Source: Vesta saturnalis
Taxonomy: Eukaryota; Arthropoda; Insecta; Coleoptera; Lampyridae
Length of the DNA stretch: 64,000 nucleotides
NCBI GenBank assembly: GCA_036346205.1
Contig: JARFJB010002009.1
Span: 7,077,501-7,141,500, forward strand
Direction: 5' to 3'
Shown here: positions 32,722 to 44,810 of the stretch, in pieces
Layout: the number at the start of each line of letters is the position of its first letter
Position numbering within the stretch: position 1 is the first letter of the stretch
Notes under the pieces: generated by a model
The model's database searches: none
Told to the model about the DNA's origin: nothing
Seen by the model: only the letters and a program-made list of their open reading frames with translations
Program-made: the position numbers and the translations under genes

Positions 32722-35018
32722 CATGTTGAGTGCCAAATGAGAGCAACATGGTCTCATACATGTTTCAGACTTATGTGCTGCATGAGACCAACCTGGACTC
32801 AAGTGAGTTGCCGAAACATTTTGCTGTATGAAGCCGCATGTGTCTCATGCTTTGCATTCAAATCAATGCCAACGTTAAAGCGTGGCCTGTCGATCTGTTC
32901 GCTATATGTGGCCTGTTCGAACGAGACCTACGTGTCACCACAACAGCAAATTGATCTGGAGAAATATTTCTTTCATAAAAGGTGACCTTTTGTTAAAATT
33001 TTTAATGATATACGGGTATATATTTTAAATGCAAACAAATGAAATTATTTCTTTTAACATTCGTTTAAAGCATGAAAAAGTTAAAATTAAACTAAAAATA
33101 TTGTACAATAAATCTTATATTTTTACCCCTTTATATGTACTTCGAAAAAACAGGAAAGACAATAATGTTTGTCACATTCTCCACATTTTAGGGAACTTTG
33201 AGGCGTTTTTCTTCCTGCTTCCTTGGATCCAACCTCCTTAGACATCTTTCCATAGCATATCGTACAACGTCTTCTGGTAGCTCTCCCGACATCTTTGAGT
33301 ACATGAGCTGGTTCTTCAAGTGCTACATCAGATGTGCATTGTACGTCGTCTTGTTTTTCATCTTTCAGTAATCCTTTGACTACTTCTTCTCTGAATTTAC
33401 TGATGGACACCCTTTCATTGGCTATTTCTTGATGTGCTGAATGGGCATTTACTAGTTCCAGTCAAAAGCTCTAACGCTAATTTTCGGTACCATTTCAGGC
33501 TCCGTCGTAAAGATGTATTATAAGTCTTTATCTGGTCCGAAAGATCGATAAATGCTTTACACTTATTATATTCCACAATAATCCTAGGTTTCAAAACTTC
33601 TTTGCCTCTTTTTGGTACATTTACTATTTCATCGGTATGTTTAGTACTTAGGCAAAGCACTTCGCGTTTGTCTCGACATTTTAGTACAACAACTAAAATT
33701 GTAGGTGTAGCCTTTTTCTAGGCATAACTTAAATAACTTGATTCCAAATTTATGCCTCTTATTTTTTATATACTCGACCTCGAAACGGAACCAAAGTTTC
33801 ATCGATGCACACATTCTCGGAAGGCGTAATTGGATCCTGAACTGTAGATTTCAATTTTTCCAAAAGAGGTCTGATTTTTTGCAACCTGTCATCAGATAAA
33901 ATACTGTTATCATTAAAGTGCAACATTTGTAATAACAGTTGGAACCAGTTACGAGGCATGATATTTTGTATATAATTGTTATATATTTTGTCCTTCGACC
34001 AATAGTTTTGTAATTGAGGAAAAGGGCATAAGCCCATCCAAAGAATAGTTCCAAGGAATTTTTCTATTTCTTCAGTATTAGTTGGTTTCCAGACTTTTAT
34101 ACGAGCATTAGGGTACACATTTTTAGAAATAGGTTGATCAGCATAACGATTAGTTTCAGTTACCTAAAATTACAAAAAAATAAATACAAAAAACAAAGAA
34201 CGAAATGAATATTTACCATTAGGTTTATGATTTTGTCGTTTATAAACAACTTGTAAAAATCATAAGGGGTTTTGTTAAACATTGTTTCGTACAACTTGAA
34301 AACCAGTACGTTCTTCATTGAAATTAATTTTTTTTAAATTAAGACCGGTCACTTTTTGCCACTGATATTCACAATTATTGCCATGTTGTTCCTCTTCATC
34401 ATCGCTTGACGATATACTCCGCATTTGTTGAATTACATTTTCAATTGTCCCATTTATATGTTACTCCTTTTCGGTTGATCGCAAATTTGTTGTATCTCCT
34501 GTCGATATTGATGGTCCAGGGTCGTCATTTTGTGAACTTTCACTCATTTTAGTCGCTGAATTTTTTGTCAAAATTTTTTCTTTTTTTTTTAGATGGCCGA
34601 CTATAATCTGATGAATCGGAATCCGAATCTTCGTCGGGTACAAATTTTTCTGACGTAGCGTCAGGCTCAAAAACTTTTTCGTCGTCTTCATCAGAAACGC
34701 GTCGCAGTTTCAATAACTACTAAATGTAACATTCAACAAATTGTAGCGCAAGCGAAGCATCATTCAACAAGTCAAGACTTGCAAATCATCATGGCGACAT
34801 ATTGGTCTCAAATGGCCGATATGACTAAATCAGAACTTCGTGGCTCCATGAGACCAACGTGTCACCATTTTTTATTTTTGCTTCAATTAACAAATTTTTT
34901 CATAATTTAACCTGCAAATGGCTTAAGTAATATATATAAACTTATTTTTTAGTAATTCAACAAAAAAAATCTGGTCTAGCGGTCTGTTTTTTTTTTGTAC
35001 ATGGTGGCACTCAATGTG
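32722..35018 (-). mobile_element. piggyBac-1: piggyBac-like element with TTAA duplication
   Basis: TTAA at 32718-32721 and 35019-35022 flank the termini CATGTTGAGTGCCA (left) and, on the minus strand, CACATTGAGTGCCACCATG (right), which are imperfect TIRs. Subterminal GGTCTCA boxes occur as inverted pairs near both ends (32750, 32781-32791, 34802-34810, 34847-34858). The 2.3-kb length is typical, although the coding region is broken. Confidence 0.9.
33123..34691 (-). pseudogene. piggyBac transposase, deleted and frameshifted
   Basis: Minus-strand segments in order: an acidic N-terminus (34461-34691), then IKVWKPTNTEEIEKFLGTIL and ENVCIDETLVPFRGRVYKK at 33759-34118, which holds the first catalytic Asp. 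Next, KRHKFGIKLFKLC in a shifted frame at about 33700-33750. Then a jump straight to LKPRIIVEYNKCKAFIDLSD (33415-33660), which skips the central catalytic block with the second Asp. The C-terminal zinc-binding tail is RRRCTICYGK to CGECDKHYCLSCFF (33123-33410). The internal deletion rules out activity. Confidence 0.85.
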
Positions 35019-35189
35019 TTAACAATCAACGAAAAATGTGTTAAAACATTTAAAAAAGACAAAATCAAGTCTTAAAAAATTGAATTAAACTTTATAAACA
35101 AAAATAAAGAATTAGGTTTCACAAAAAATCAAACATTTCAAAATACAAAATCAAATGTTAAAAAACTAAGTTGTAGAAAACAGTTCACA

Positions 35190-36970
35190 AAAAACGTCCT
35201 ACCAGATTTCTCGAGTAGAAATACATTGTTTGCATTCTTCACTTGCACACTCTAAACAAATTGGCTTATGGCAAATGACGCATAGATAAAGTGTTTTGTT
35301 TTCTTTGATACAGACACACGGAGCAAGTTTTCTTAACTTCTAAACGCTCACCTGATGAAGTTGATGGCTGGATACTTTGATCTTCACCAAGAGATTTTTG
35401 TATTCAATTTTGGGTTTTCAAGTCATTTTTGCGTATATAGAGTAACAAGCTTCATAGCAAGTTCTTCAACAAATATTCTTCATGGTACAGATGTTGCATC
35501 CCTGTAATGAATATGCAAAATATAAGCATTATTTACCAATATATCGAGGATTCTATAAAATATAGCCAAAGCAACTTGACGAGTAGTTAGCACATTTTAT
35601 TTCAAGAGTAATCTACTCCACCTTATGTAGAGTTATAAAACGATACAATTTCAGATTGGGAATTAACTGGATCCAGGGCTTCGCATTGATGTGATGATGA
35701 GACTGCTGCGTTTTCCTTGGAACATATGACAATAGTGTAAAATTGTCATCTGAGAAATCATACACAGAGGTTCCAATAGGGCGTCTAGGTGAAGGTAAAA
35801 ATGGTAGAGGAATTTCACGTTTATTTTTTTTTAGAGTACTTGTGTTAGTCCCTTTTTTTTTCAACTCTAGTACAAGCTTGATAAACAAAAACCAGTTATC
35901 ATCTGTAATATTTCTATTTGTCTTTCCCAGAGGTTTTATCAGACACAGTACTGATTGGGTGGGTTTTTGAAGTTTTTTTAGGTCATCAGATAAAGTTAGT
36001 CCATCGCTATTTTCGCCATAATAAATATATTCGTTGTGAAAGAATGAGTTTCTGGCATCAGTAAGGCACATTAGCTTTAAGCCGTACTTTGGTGGCTTCT
36101 TCGGCATGTAAATTTTGAAAGCACAGCGGATGAGCATTTCACATACAGTTGGTCCTAAGTTAAAGCAATTTTGTGAGTTAGTAACAAGACCCTTGTATTT
36201 GAATCATCAAACCTAAGACAACGTAGTAAAACTTCAAATCATTTGTAGGACATAATTGCCCTGAATATGGGACGACTGTGTTAACATGTTTTCATGATTT
36301 GATCTAAATATTGATGAAAACATCAATAATCCTCGGATTTCATTGAATATCTGTATCCTTATAATGTTGTCTATGCGTAGACCTTACTTTTTCCAGTTTT
36401 TCGTTACAATTGTTGTTATAACGTTGGTGAACAAAAGCTCACAAATTTCTTCAGCATTTGGCGTATTGTTCAAACTCCTAGCATGCGGTTTTAAAGAAGG
36501 TAGTTTTACCATTACAATGCGACGAGCAGTCTTGACCGTCTTATTTGGTTCTTTCGAGCACCATTCTTACCTTTATAAATAACTTCCTCAATACTATCAT
36601 CTTGTTAGTGGAGTTGATCGGCCTATTTCCTCTAGTGGTACCTTATTCATGGATGTTTCAAGCTTTCTGAAAAGTTGTTTGACTTCGGGGCCGTACCGAG
36701 TTACTAATTCTCCACTAATAGGAAACCATAGTTACAAAACACTTATAATACAGTATCATCTTGTTCATCAGAACATTCCATATTTTCATATTCATGCTCA
36801 GAGTGCCCATTGAACCATTTCTGAACTATTTCTTCATATTTTTTATCAAAATATCTAATACCTTTGGAGTTAGATATCATATTCTGGAACCAAACACCTA
36901 AAATATTATAAAAATACAAATTAGTGTTTGAACTTATCGACGAAAAAAAACAAAGAGTAATGTAAAACAC
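35190..36970 (-). pseudogene. piggyBac-2: second, different piggyBac-like transposase, decayed
   Basis: The best block is 35613-36137: YMPKKPPKYGLKLMCLTDAR, NRNITDDNWFLFIKLVLELK (second catalytic Asp region), LKKNKREIPLPFLP and DFSDDNFTLLSYVPRK, all hallmark piggyBac segments. Upstream, GPTVCEMLIRCAF corresponds to the first-Asp motif, with Cys where Asp is expected. The N-terminal relic lies at 36743-36970 (YFDKKYEEIVQKWFNGHSEH). The Cys-rich tail is near 35220-35330 (LCVICHKPICLECASEECKQ). Many frameshifts and stops. I could not find its TIRs; it lies directly beyond the right TTAA of piggyBac-1. Confidence 0.8.
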
Positions 36971-38103
36971 TCTTATAAAAATTTAGACACAAAAGTAATA
37001 AATATTTACACCGTACATAAGCTTCAGTCAATTAAAATTACGTTATTCGACACGATCGGTATCAGATGCGGCGTACTTTTTCAAGATCCTTCTCTTAAAA
37101 GCTTAGAATGTGACTGAATGATTTGGCGCTTTAGGGTTGATTGTAACTAAGTACAGAATTAAGATAGATGAGTGCCCAAAGCCACAAGGTGGGGGTGGGT
37201 GAAATTATTTATATTTGAATATTATGTAGCGGTATGGGATATCATGATATCGGGTTGATGGTTATAGTAACTTTTTACAGAGCTTTGTCACATTATGCCC
37301 CAAAGACTGCAGATGTTCTATATAAGTTACTCAAAAGTTCTATCTCCACCTAAATACGTTACAAGTATTGCATTAAGTATTGAGGTTACAGTAACTTTGT
37401 ATAGACGATTGTAACATCTTAAAAAGTAGGACTCACTGTAGATGTTAGATTGAAGTTCTATGTTTGCCCTAAATGCGTTAGCATTTGTGTTATTTTTAAA
37501 TATATTATAATTTTTACACATTTAGATATTACTTTAGACATTATTAAGTTAAGGCCTACTATAATTGCTAAGACACGTACCTACAATAACTTTAATATTT
37601 ATGAAAACAATTAGTTAGATTTTCATATTGCAAAAGAATGAAAATAAGTTTGCTTCGATAAGAACATGATTCATTTCATCGTTTGTACCTACTAATAAAC
37701 AGTAGCGAATACTACAAATAAATTTACTTGTGCACAGACTGTCTGTGTGACATTGGTAGCATTTTATACTTTTTCAGGCTAGAAAAAAGAGCTTAATAAA
37801 TAAAACTAGATTCTGTTCTGTCATTTGATTCTTCTAATGTCATGCCTAGAAATTGAAGAGAATGCCCGTATTTTGGCCCCAATGGTAGAGAAAACGGACT
37901 AAACATATAAAAAATAACTTGTAAAAAACATGATGTATTTTTCTATGTTTGACATTTTATAACACTTAATATACTTACTAGCCACAGTCTTCTAGATTAT
38001 AAACATAGCTGTTTTATATTTTAAGAATTTATAAACTTTAATAAACTATTTTAAATACTAAAATGTAAACTTTCACCATATATTATTACACATATTACAA
38101 TAC
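36971..38103. other. Unassigned sequence
   Basis: No supported gene. A perfect 14-bp palindrome GATATCATGATATC occurs near 37239-37252. AAACTTTCACCAT near 38068 matches the tail of the hammerhead-like repeat family in reverse orientation. Confidence 0.4.
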
Positions 38104-38357
38104 TTATCTTTTATTTGGTTTTTAATGGTGTATTTGTATATTAATGTAATACAATCTAAACCTTTCGATAACACTTACAATTATCTTCGTCAGTAGTAAT
38201 ATCTATTAAAATTGTTAATTTCACAAAATTGTTTCAACATCTTTAACAATTTTAATAGATATTATTACTGACGAAGATAACTGTAAGTGTTTTCGAAACG
38301 TTTAGACTGTATTACATTAATATACAAATATACCATTAAAAATCCAAAAAAGATAAG
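38104..38357. repeat. Foldback made of two hammerhead-like repeats, head to head (copies 2 and 3)
   Basis: Arms 38104-38222 and 38240-38357 are inverted copies separated by a short spacer. The minus-strand core CTGACGA lies at 38187-38193 with a GATAA/TTATC stem; the plus-strand core CTGACGA lies at 38268-38274 with GATAAC 38276-38281 but GTTTTC instead of GTTATC. Each has one stem or core defect (GAAAGG in copy 2). The tails with CACCATTAAAAA point outward. Confidence 0.6.
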
Positions 38358-38739
38358 AATTTATTATTCTAAATATTGTTCATTATTTTTTACACCCCTT
38401 CTCAATAACAAAATAGTTAAACAACTTTCAACAATATTTCGACTACTATTTTAAGTTCAAAGCTTAGAACGTGAAAAACAAAATTTTCAAAAAGATTTAC
38501 ATTGAATTGCAGATTTAGTGACAACAAATCTTCCTAAATCTATTAGGGTCATGAATTAAACTATCACAAACATTTTAAACAAAAGATTACTTTACAAAAA
38601 TATTAAACAAAATTCTTGATTGATTTGATTAAAAAAAAATTTTTAACCAAGATTAATGTTCTTTAAACTTTGCATAAGGCACCGGTTTAGTTAATATATA
38701 TGTACTTTGTTTGTGGATAGGAATGTACTTTAACAACGC

Positions 38740-39669
38740 TTAATCCTTCATAAGTAAGTCTTTGACGAAATGATATCTGATGTCAACGTGTTTAAGTCTC
38801 TTACGATTTTCAGGATCACTCGCTATAGCTAAAGCTAACTGATTGTCACAATACGCTATAATTTTATCATCTTTACTGTTCCACAAAAAAAGATCAGTCT
38901 CACTTGTGGCTAATGATAAAGAGATATATTCTATCTCTGTAGATGGCAATGAGACAGCCACTTGTTTCCTGGAAGTGCAAGAAACAATTTCCAAAACATT
39001 TGACAAATTTTTTCAGGTTGATTTTCTGTCTACCTTGCCTCCTGCCCAGTTCATATCAGAATATATTTCAAGACTTTGCGACACATTTTCTCTTTTGTAA
39101 GTGAGACAATAGTCCAAAGTTCCTGCCACATACCATAGTATATGCTTCAATGCTTGCCAAAGCTCTTGTTTGAAAGAACAGCATACATTAAACTGCTCAA
39201 TTTCTTTACTTTCTGATTTTGGTGCATGTGATTTTCAAAATCTTTCTGTGTGTCTATAGGAGTAGGTAGGTATGGGTTTGCAATTTTGCATATTATAATC
39301 ATTCAGAACTTTTGCAAGGTAAGTAGCTTGACTCATTATTATCTCACCTTTATTTTTATTATGACATATCAATTCCAAAATAGTTTTTTATCTCCCCCAG
39401 ATCTTTTGTTTTAAACGATTTTTCAGATCCGAAATCAGAGATTCATTCGAACCTACAACAATAAAAACCACAGGCTTCTTACGAAACACCCACTTGCTCT
39501 GAATCACTTCTTCACTACTTGGAGGAGGGACCTCTTCCCACACTTTATTTTCTATCAATGCATCAATTTCACCTTGAATTGCTGATTTCCATTCAGATGC
39601 TTGATCAGAGCACATTGCTTCTTTAGAACTAGGTGGACTTTCAAAACACACTAGCACATAGTATGACAC
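38740..39669 (-). pseudogene. Copia-type Pol fragment (RT ends plus RNase H), centre deleted
   Basis: Minus-strand ORF 38740-39006 is the copia RNase H (QVAVSLPSTEIEYISLSLAT, KDDKIIAYCDNQLALAIASD, RLKHVDIRYHFVKDLL). Above it, QSLEIYSDMNWAGGKVDRKS (about 39010-39080) and CKPIPTPIDTQKDF (about 39240-39290) continue the Pol C-terminus in broken frames. The piece at 39388-39669 is the RT N-terminus (SEWKSAIQGEIDALIENKVW, VIQSKWVFRKKP). The RT catalytic centre between about 39385 and 39310 is missing. No LTR recognised. Confidence 0.8.
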
Positions 39670-39704
39670 AATTTTCTAGAAGTTTGAGCGACCATTCAAA
39701 GTTC

Positions 39705-41065
39705 TCTAAACTGGCACATTTAAGAGATTACGTAATCTTTGGTGAAGAAGTAATTTTTCAAATCACCACTCTCGAAACTTATGAAGAAGCTCTCAGTGGA
39801 AATAATAAAGCTCATTGGAGAGAGAAAGGCAATGGACAATGAGATAAAATCCTTGAAGAAAAACCATACATGGGAACCAACGAATCTGCCAAAAGGATCT
39901 AGAGTGATACCATCTAAGTGGGTCTTTAGAGTAAAATTGAATTCTGATAGTTCAGTAGACAAGTACAAGGTCAGAGTAGTTATTAAAGGTTTCAGCCGAA
40001 GATATGGTGTGGATTTTAACGAAACATTCAGTCTTGTACCAAAACTAAGCTCGATTCGAGCCATGCTACGTATAGCAGCTACAGAAAATATACATTTGAT
40101 TCAGTTCGACGTTTCAACCGCATTATTCTATGGACATTTAGATGAAGATATTTACATGGAACGACTAGGGGGCTATACCACTGGAACCAAAAATATCTGT
40201 GAATTATTACGAAACTTATATGGACTTAAACATGCTCCAAGGTGCTGGAATAAAAGATTCAGTACTTGTCTTAAGGAAGCAGGGTTTCGAACAAGTGAAA
40301 CTGATCCTTGCATTCATATAAAAGAAGGTCACAATAAGAAGCTAATGGTAGCATTGTTTGTTGATGGCCTAGTAATGGCAAGTAGCCAAAAAGGAGCTGA
40401 GTTCTCTATAGAAGAGTTTAAAATAACCGTTAAACCAGTATCTTATTTTCTGAGATTCGAAATCGAACGTTTCAAAGATGGTTCAATTAAAATTTGTCAG
40501 CAAGTATATGCAAGAAAACTATTAGAACGGTTTAATTTCAGTGAATGTAAGCCTGTGTCGACTACTATGATAAAGTTGGGAGATTCTATTGAAGAGAGTA
40601 TTTCGTTATATACCAGGTGCTTGTAGTTTAGGGCTACGGTTCAGTGAGGACGGCAGTTGCTAGTTAGACTGCTACAGTGATGCAGACTTTGGAGACTGCA
40701 ACTCTACTTCAGGAGTAGTGACATAAGCTGGAGGAGCCGTGCCATGGCTTAGTGAAAGACAACAATTGACCGCTACGTCAACAACTGAGGTGGAACTAGT
40801 AGCGGAAACGAGGCAGTAAAAAAATTATATGGCTGCCTAGACTGTTTGAAGAGATGGGCTGTCCAAAGTAAGTTCCTAATCTTCAGGTAGATCTAAACAT
40901 ATCAAGATAAAGTACTCTTTTATAAGGCAACAGGTATTGGAAGGAGCTCTTCAAGTAGTCAAGTACATTCCCACTGAAGATCAGATAGCTGACATCATAA
41001 CCTACCCACTTCCAAGACCAAGACTAGTGAACATTAAGTTAAGACTTTTACAAAGTATGTATGTT
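39705..41065 (+). pseudogene. Second copia-type Pol fragment, opposite orientation, catalytic residue lost
   Basis: The open frame 39781-40626 is the copia reverse transcriptase: KNHTWEPTNLPKGSRVIPSK, VVIKGFSRRYGVDFNETFSL, IHLIQFDVSTALFYGHLDED, LRNLYGLKHAPRCWNKRFST. The catalytic box reads FVDG at 40357-40368 where YVDD is expected, so the second Asp is Gly. The RNase H part continues to about 41065 in shattered frames. An A-rich run at 41123-41136 may be near the polypurine tract and 3' LTR boundary, but no LTR pair is visible. Confidence 0.82.
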
Positions 41066-42219
41066 TAAGTATTTTTCATTTAACTAGAGTTTGGTCATTG
41101 TTCAATTCTGTTTGTCTGTGATGAAAAAAAAAAAAAAGGTAAAGTTTGGGAAATTAGTTCTTGTTTTTCTTTTTAGTTTGTTAGTAACACTGATTAAATT
41201 ATTAAAAAATGGCATGAGGTAAACTATATTTTATTCTCTATTTCTAACAATTAAAAAAAAAGTTTCTAAAAAGTGTTTTGTTTCTCATTTTGTAATTTTT
41301 CTACTCTATACTTTATCCTTTCCTGCTGCGTTTGGTTGTTAAGGTAGTTCAGGTACACTGTTCTTTTCTCTTTTATTATTTCTTTGGTTTGTTCGTTAAA
41401 CCAAGGTTTATTGAGGTTACTTCCATTAAGGTTTACTTTTCGTTTTCTTAGGGCCTCAAATGCTGCTTCATCGATATTTTTTTTGTTTTGTGCCACGCTT
41501 CTTCTACGGCGTCTCCGTTTGTTTTGTTGTTTTCTTTAATTTTTTATGTTTACCGAGTGTAATAACGGATTTCGATGCTAGGGTTCCTAATCGATTTTAT
41601 GTTCAATTTTTTCCTGTATTCGACCGGGGGTTTTATCTGTTTTTGTATTGTTAGTCGTATTTTTCAGAGTACTAAGGCGTGGTTCATTCCTATATTGGCG
41701 GATGTGAGTGAGCGTATGTCTAATATCTGGGATGAATGTGTGTGTCGGTTTGAGATTATGTAGTCAGCAGTTGTCTTGTGTGCTCTTGAATTCATCTATG
41801 TAATTTTGTGTTGTGGTTTGTAGTCGTAAAGATATTGTTTATCCTGAGTTCGTTTCTGGAGCAAAATTTGATGAGTCGTTCGCCGTTTTCGTTTATGTAA
41901 ATGTTCATTATTGTAGGGATGGGTGTCTTTCTAATCCTGGCGTTAAGGTCTCCAACAATTATGTATCTTCTCTCTTTAGGCAGCTTATTAATTACGATCT
42001 GTAGGGTGTCGTAGAACGTTTCTGATTCTTCTCTAGGCTTTGATATATGGGGTATATACACATAAGCGCATCAGGTCTTTTCCAGCTTTCATTCCAGTCT
42101 TCATTGTTACGACCAGTATCCTCTGACAGGTGTAATCGATATTATCAATGTTGTGCTCGTACTTATTATTGATGAGTAGGCCGACCCCTGATGCTCGTGT
42201 GTTTTTCTTTGCCACTGTA

Positions 42220-44566
42220 CAGGCTGTCCCAAATTCGAGGGCAAGCATGGGGATCTCGCTTATTATAAGAGATAGGATATAGGTTTAAATTCGGCACTTT
42301 TGCTAAATTCGATGCCGAGTAATAATCTGAAAATAAATTTGAGCTAACTCGAATGGATTTGGTTTTATGCTCAAAAAACTAAAAATTTCGATTTTCGTTT
42401 TTCGCGTTTGGCCACCTTATTTTTAGGAATTTTCAAAATTCGATTAAACATTATTAAGGCACCTTTTGACGCACAATACTAATACGGTATTAAAAATATT
42501 ATGTGACGTTTTGTTTATTCTGAACCATCATCAGGTTTATTTTTTCTTATTGGGGGTAAGACATATTTTTATGGCGTTGGATGGAGAACGTTATGCTGAT
42601 TTTAGCAATATATAACACTTCATGGTTTGATCGACTGCGAACTAAAATACTCTTAAATTAAAAACTAAATATTACATTATCACGATACCCATGAATCAAA
42701 CAAAAATCAGGAGTTGGCTTTTGTCATGTCATTTTCTAAATGTAAAAAGGGTAATAACTGCAAGATCCTTCGTGTTAGTGCTTTAAAATTTGCAAGTTTC
42801 TTTAGAATGTTTTCAAATTCAGAAAAACCAGACATGATAAGGATATTTTATAGCTGCAATAGAAATAGTGTCAGAGCAGAACAAAGATATTTAGAGGAAT
42901 ATCCGGGGAGGCAGCAACCAAACCAGAGATATTTTTTAAAATTAGACCAAAATTTGCGAGAATTTGGATGTTTTCAGAAACCTCGAAATGGATATGGTAG
43001 CAGACTAGACAGAGATGCCGAAGAAGAAATATTACATCAGGTACTATTTGTTAGTATTATACTAATTATAAGAATTTCCACTCGCTTCACTGCTAATTTC
43101 AACAGACATTTTTTTTGGAGAGTTATGACTTTATGTTATCCATCTTAGGTTCAAGAAAATCCTTCAACATCTACCAGAGAAATAGAGCAAACTATTGAAG
43201 TGCCAAAAACGACAGTTTGGCGAGTGTTAAAGCAACACCGTTATAAACCATTTAAGTTACACGTTAGTCAAACTCTTCGGCCTGGGGACGATATGAGACG
43301 GTTGGATTTTTGTAACCAACTTAATACCAAAATGCTGGAAAATCGCAACTTTCTCAATCAAATAATTTGGACGGATGAATGAAATTTTTCCACTAATGGA
43401 ATGTTTAATCGTAATAACGAGCACTACTGGTCCGTTGAAAATCCACGAATTAACAGGCAAATGCGAGGACAAGGCCACCGGTCCTTTAATGTGTGGGTTG
43501 GAATCTGGAAGGATAGGCTCCTTGGGCCAATTATTTACGAAGGTATCCTAACGTTTCAACGCTACCTCGCATTTCTAACACACGAAATATCAGACCTTTT
43601 GGATGATGTTGCGCTAAACGAGAGATGGACTCTGGTGGCAAATGGACGGAGCTCCTCCTCATAATGCTGCGATAATAAGTGAATATCTTAACGGCGAACT
43701 TCCGATAAATGAATGGGAAATAGGGGACCACTTAGGTGGCCAGCAAGAAGTCCAGATTTAACCCCTTTAGATTACTTCCTCTGGGGCTATTTAAAAAATA
43801 TAATTTATAAGACGCCATCGCAAAATATAGAAGAATTCCGGAGTAGGGTTGTTAATGAACTTCGTCAAATTCCCAGGCGAGCCATTCAAAGAAGCGTAAA
43901 CTATTGTAGAAGAAGAATTCGTTACTGTATTCAAGAAGGAGGAACTTGTTCGAACATTTATTATAATAATTTTTGTTTGTTTGTCTGTGTAATTATTTTG
44001 TTGTTACCTATCGATAAATTTGCGTTGTCGCTATTATGACCGTGTTACATAGACCTACTTGTTTGAGTTGTTTGTTAATGTTTTTTTTTAATTGTTTAAA
44101 TGTTTTTATATTTTTTTGGATGTTCTAACGAGTTTAACAAATTAAATAAGTAGAACTACTGTAATTATTCCTTGCTGGATCCAAGAAGGCGGAATCTTGT
44201 TCTTAGTATTTTTCTCATTATTTTAGTTCGCAGTTGATCAAACCATAAAGTGTTATATATTGCTAAAATCAGCATAACATTCTCCATCCAACGACATAAA
44301 AATATATATCTTGACCCACATAAGAAAAAATAAACCTGATGATGAAATTTTGAAAATTCCTAATAATAAAGTGGCCAAACGCGAAAAACGAAAATCGAAA
44401 TTTTTAGTTTTTTGAGCATAAAACCAAATCCATTCGAGTTAGCTCAAATTTCTTTTCAGATTATTACTCGGCATCGAATTTAGCAAAAGTGCCGAATTTA
44501 AACCTATATCCTATCTCTTATAATAAGCGAGATCCCCATGCTTGCCCTCGAATTTGGGACAGTCTG
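42220..44566 (+). mobile_element. Mariner A: mariner-like element with intron and TIRs of about 420 bp
   Basis: Tips CAGGCTGTCCCAAATTCGAG (42220) and the complement of CAGACTGTCCCAAATTCGAG ending at 44566, with TA at 42218-42219 and 44567-44568. The terminal repeats stay nearly identical for about 420 bp. Joining the flanks restores the LINE-B endonuclease frame, which proves the insertion. It is nearly identical to mariner B (52017-54434), in opposite orientation. Confidence 0.92.
42807..43971 (+). pseudogene. Mariner A transposase, two exons, broken
   Basis: ATG 42807 (MFSNSEKPDMIRIFYSCN) starts a DUF4817-like helix-turn-helix (EQRYLEEYPGRQQPNQRYF). Exon 1 ends at 43040 (EEEILHQ) and exon 2 begins at 43149 (VQENPSTSTREIEQTIEVPK), leaving a 108-bp GT-AG intron, conserved in mariner B. 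The first catalytic Asp is present in IIWTDE but followed by TGA (43379-43381). Near the second Asp a 2-bp loss shifts the frame, giving ERWTLVANG. The third-Asp region RWPARSPDLTPLDYFLWGYL is intact. A 1-bp loss near 43940 alters the C-terminus. Confidence 0.87.
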
Positions 44567-44810
44567 TACTTGAGGGTGTAGTATTGGTATCGGATTGTTC
44601 CTTTCCCTTTCCACTTTGTTTCCGCCAGATTGCCTATGTTAATGTTGTGTTCTTTAAACTCAATTAGTGTTTCTTGTTCCTTTTTATTCCACGAGTTTAT
44701 ATTTCAACATGCCAGGCGCAATATGTTTCTCTGATGTTGTTTCTTTCGTTTTTGTTTGTTGCAAAAGTAGAAAAGTAAATTGTATCAAACTGTTGTGTAA
44801 AAATAGAGGT

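Larger units (their letters stand above)
41266..44745 (-). pseudogene. LINE-B: endonuclease part of a LINE, split by mariner A, RT missing
   Basis: The 5' end is at about 44569-44745 (INIGNLAETKWKGKGTIRYQ), then the insertion of mariner A at 42220-44566. The endonuclease continues at 42033-42217 (KNTRASGVGLLINNKYEHN), YIIVGDLNARI and INENGERLIKF at 41792-42061. The post-endonuclease linker is 41266-41496 (WFNEQTKEIIKEKRTVYLNY). No reverse transcriptase follows: the copy stops near 41266, beside the copia fragment. Loss of the 3' part is unusual, because LINEs normally lose their 5' end, so a deletion or rearrangement is likely. Confidence 0.8.

Noticed and set aside
35743..35970. Plus-strand open frame with a Phe-rich stretch
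   Set aside because: Antisense of the piggyBac-2 transposase block at 35613-36137.
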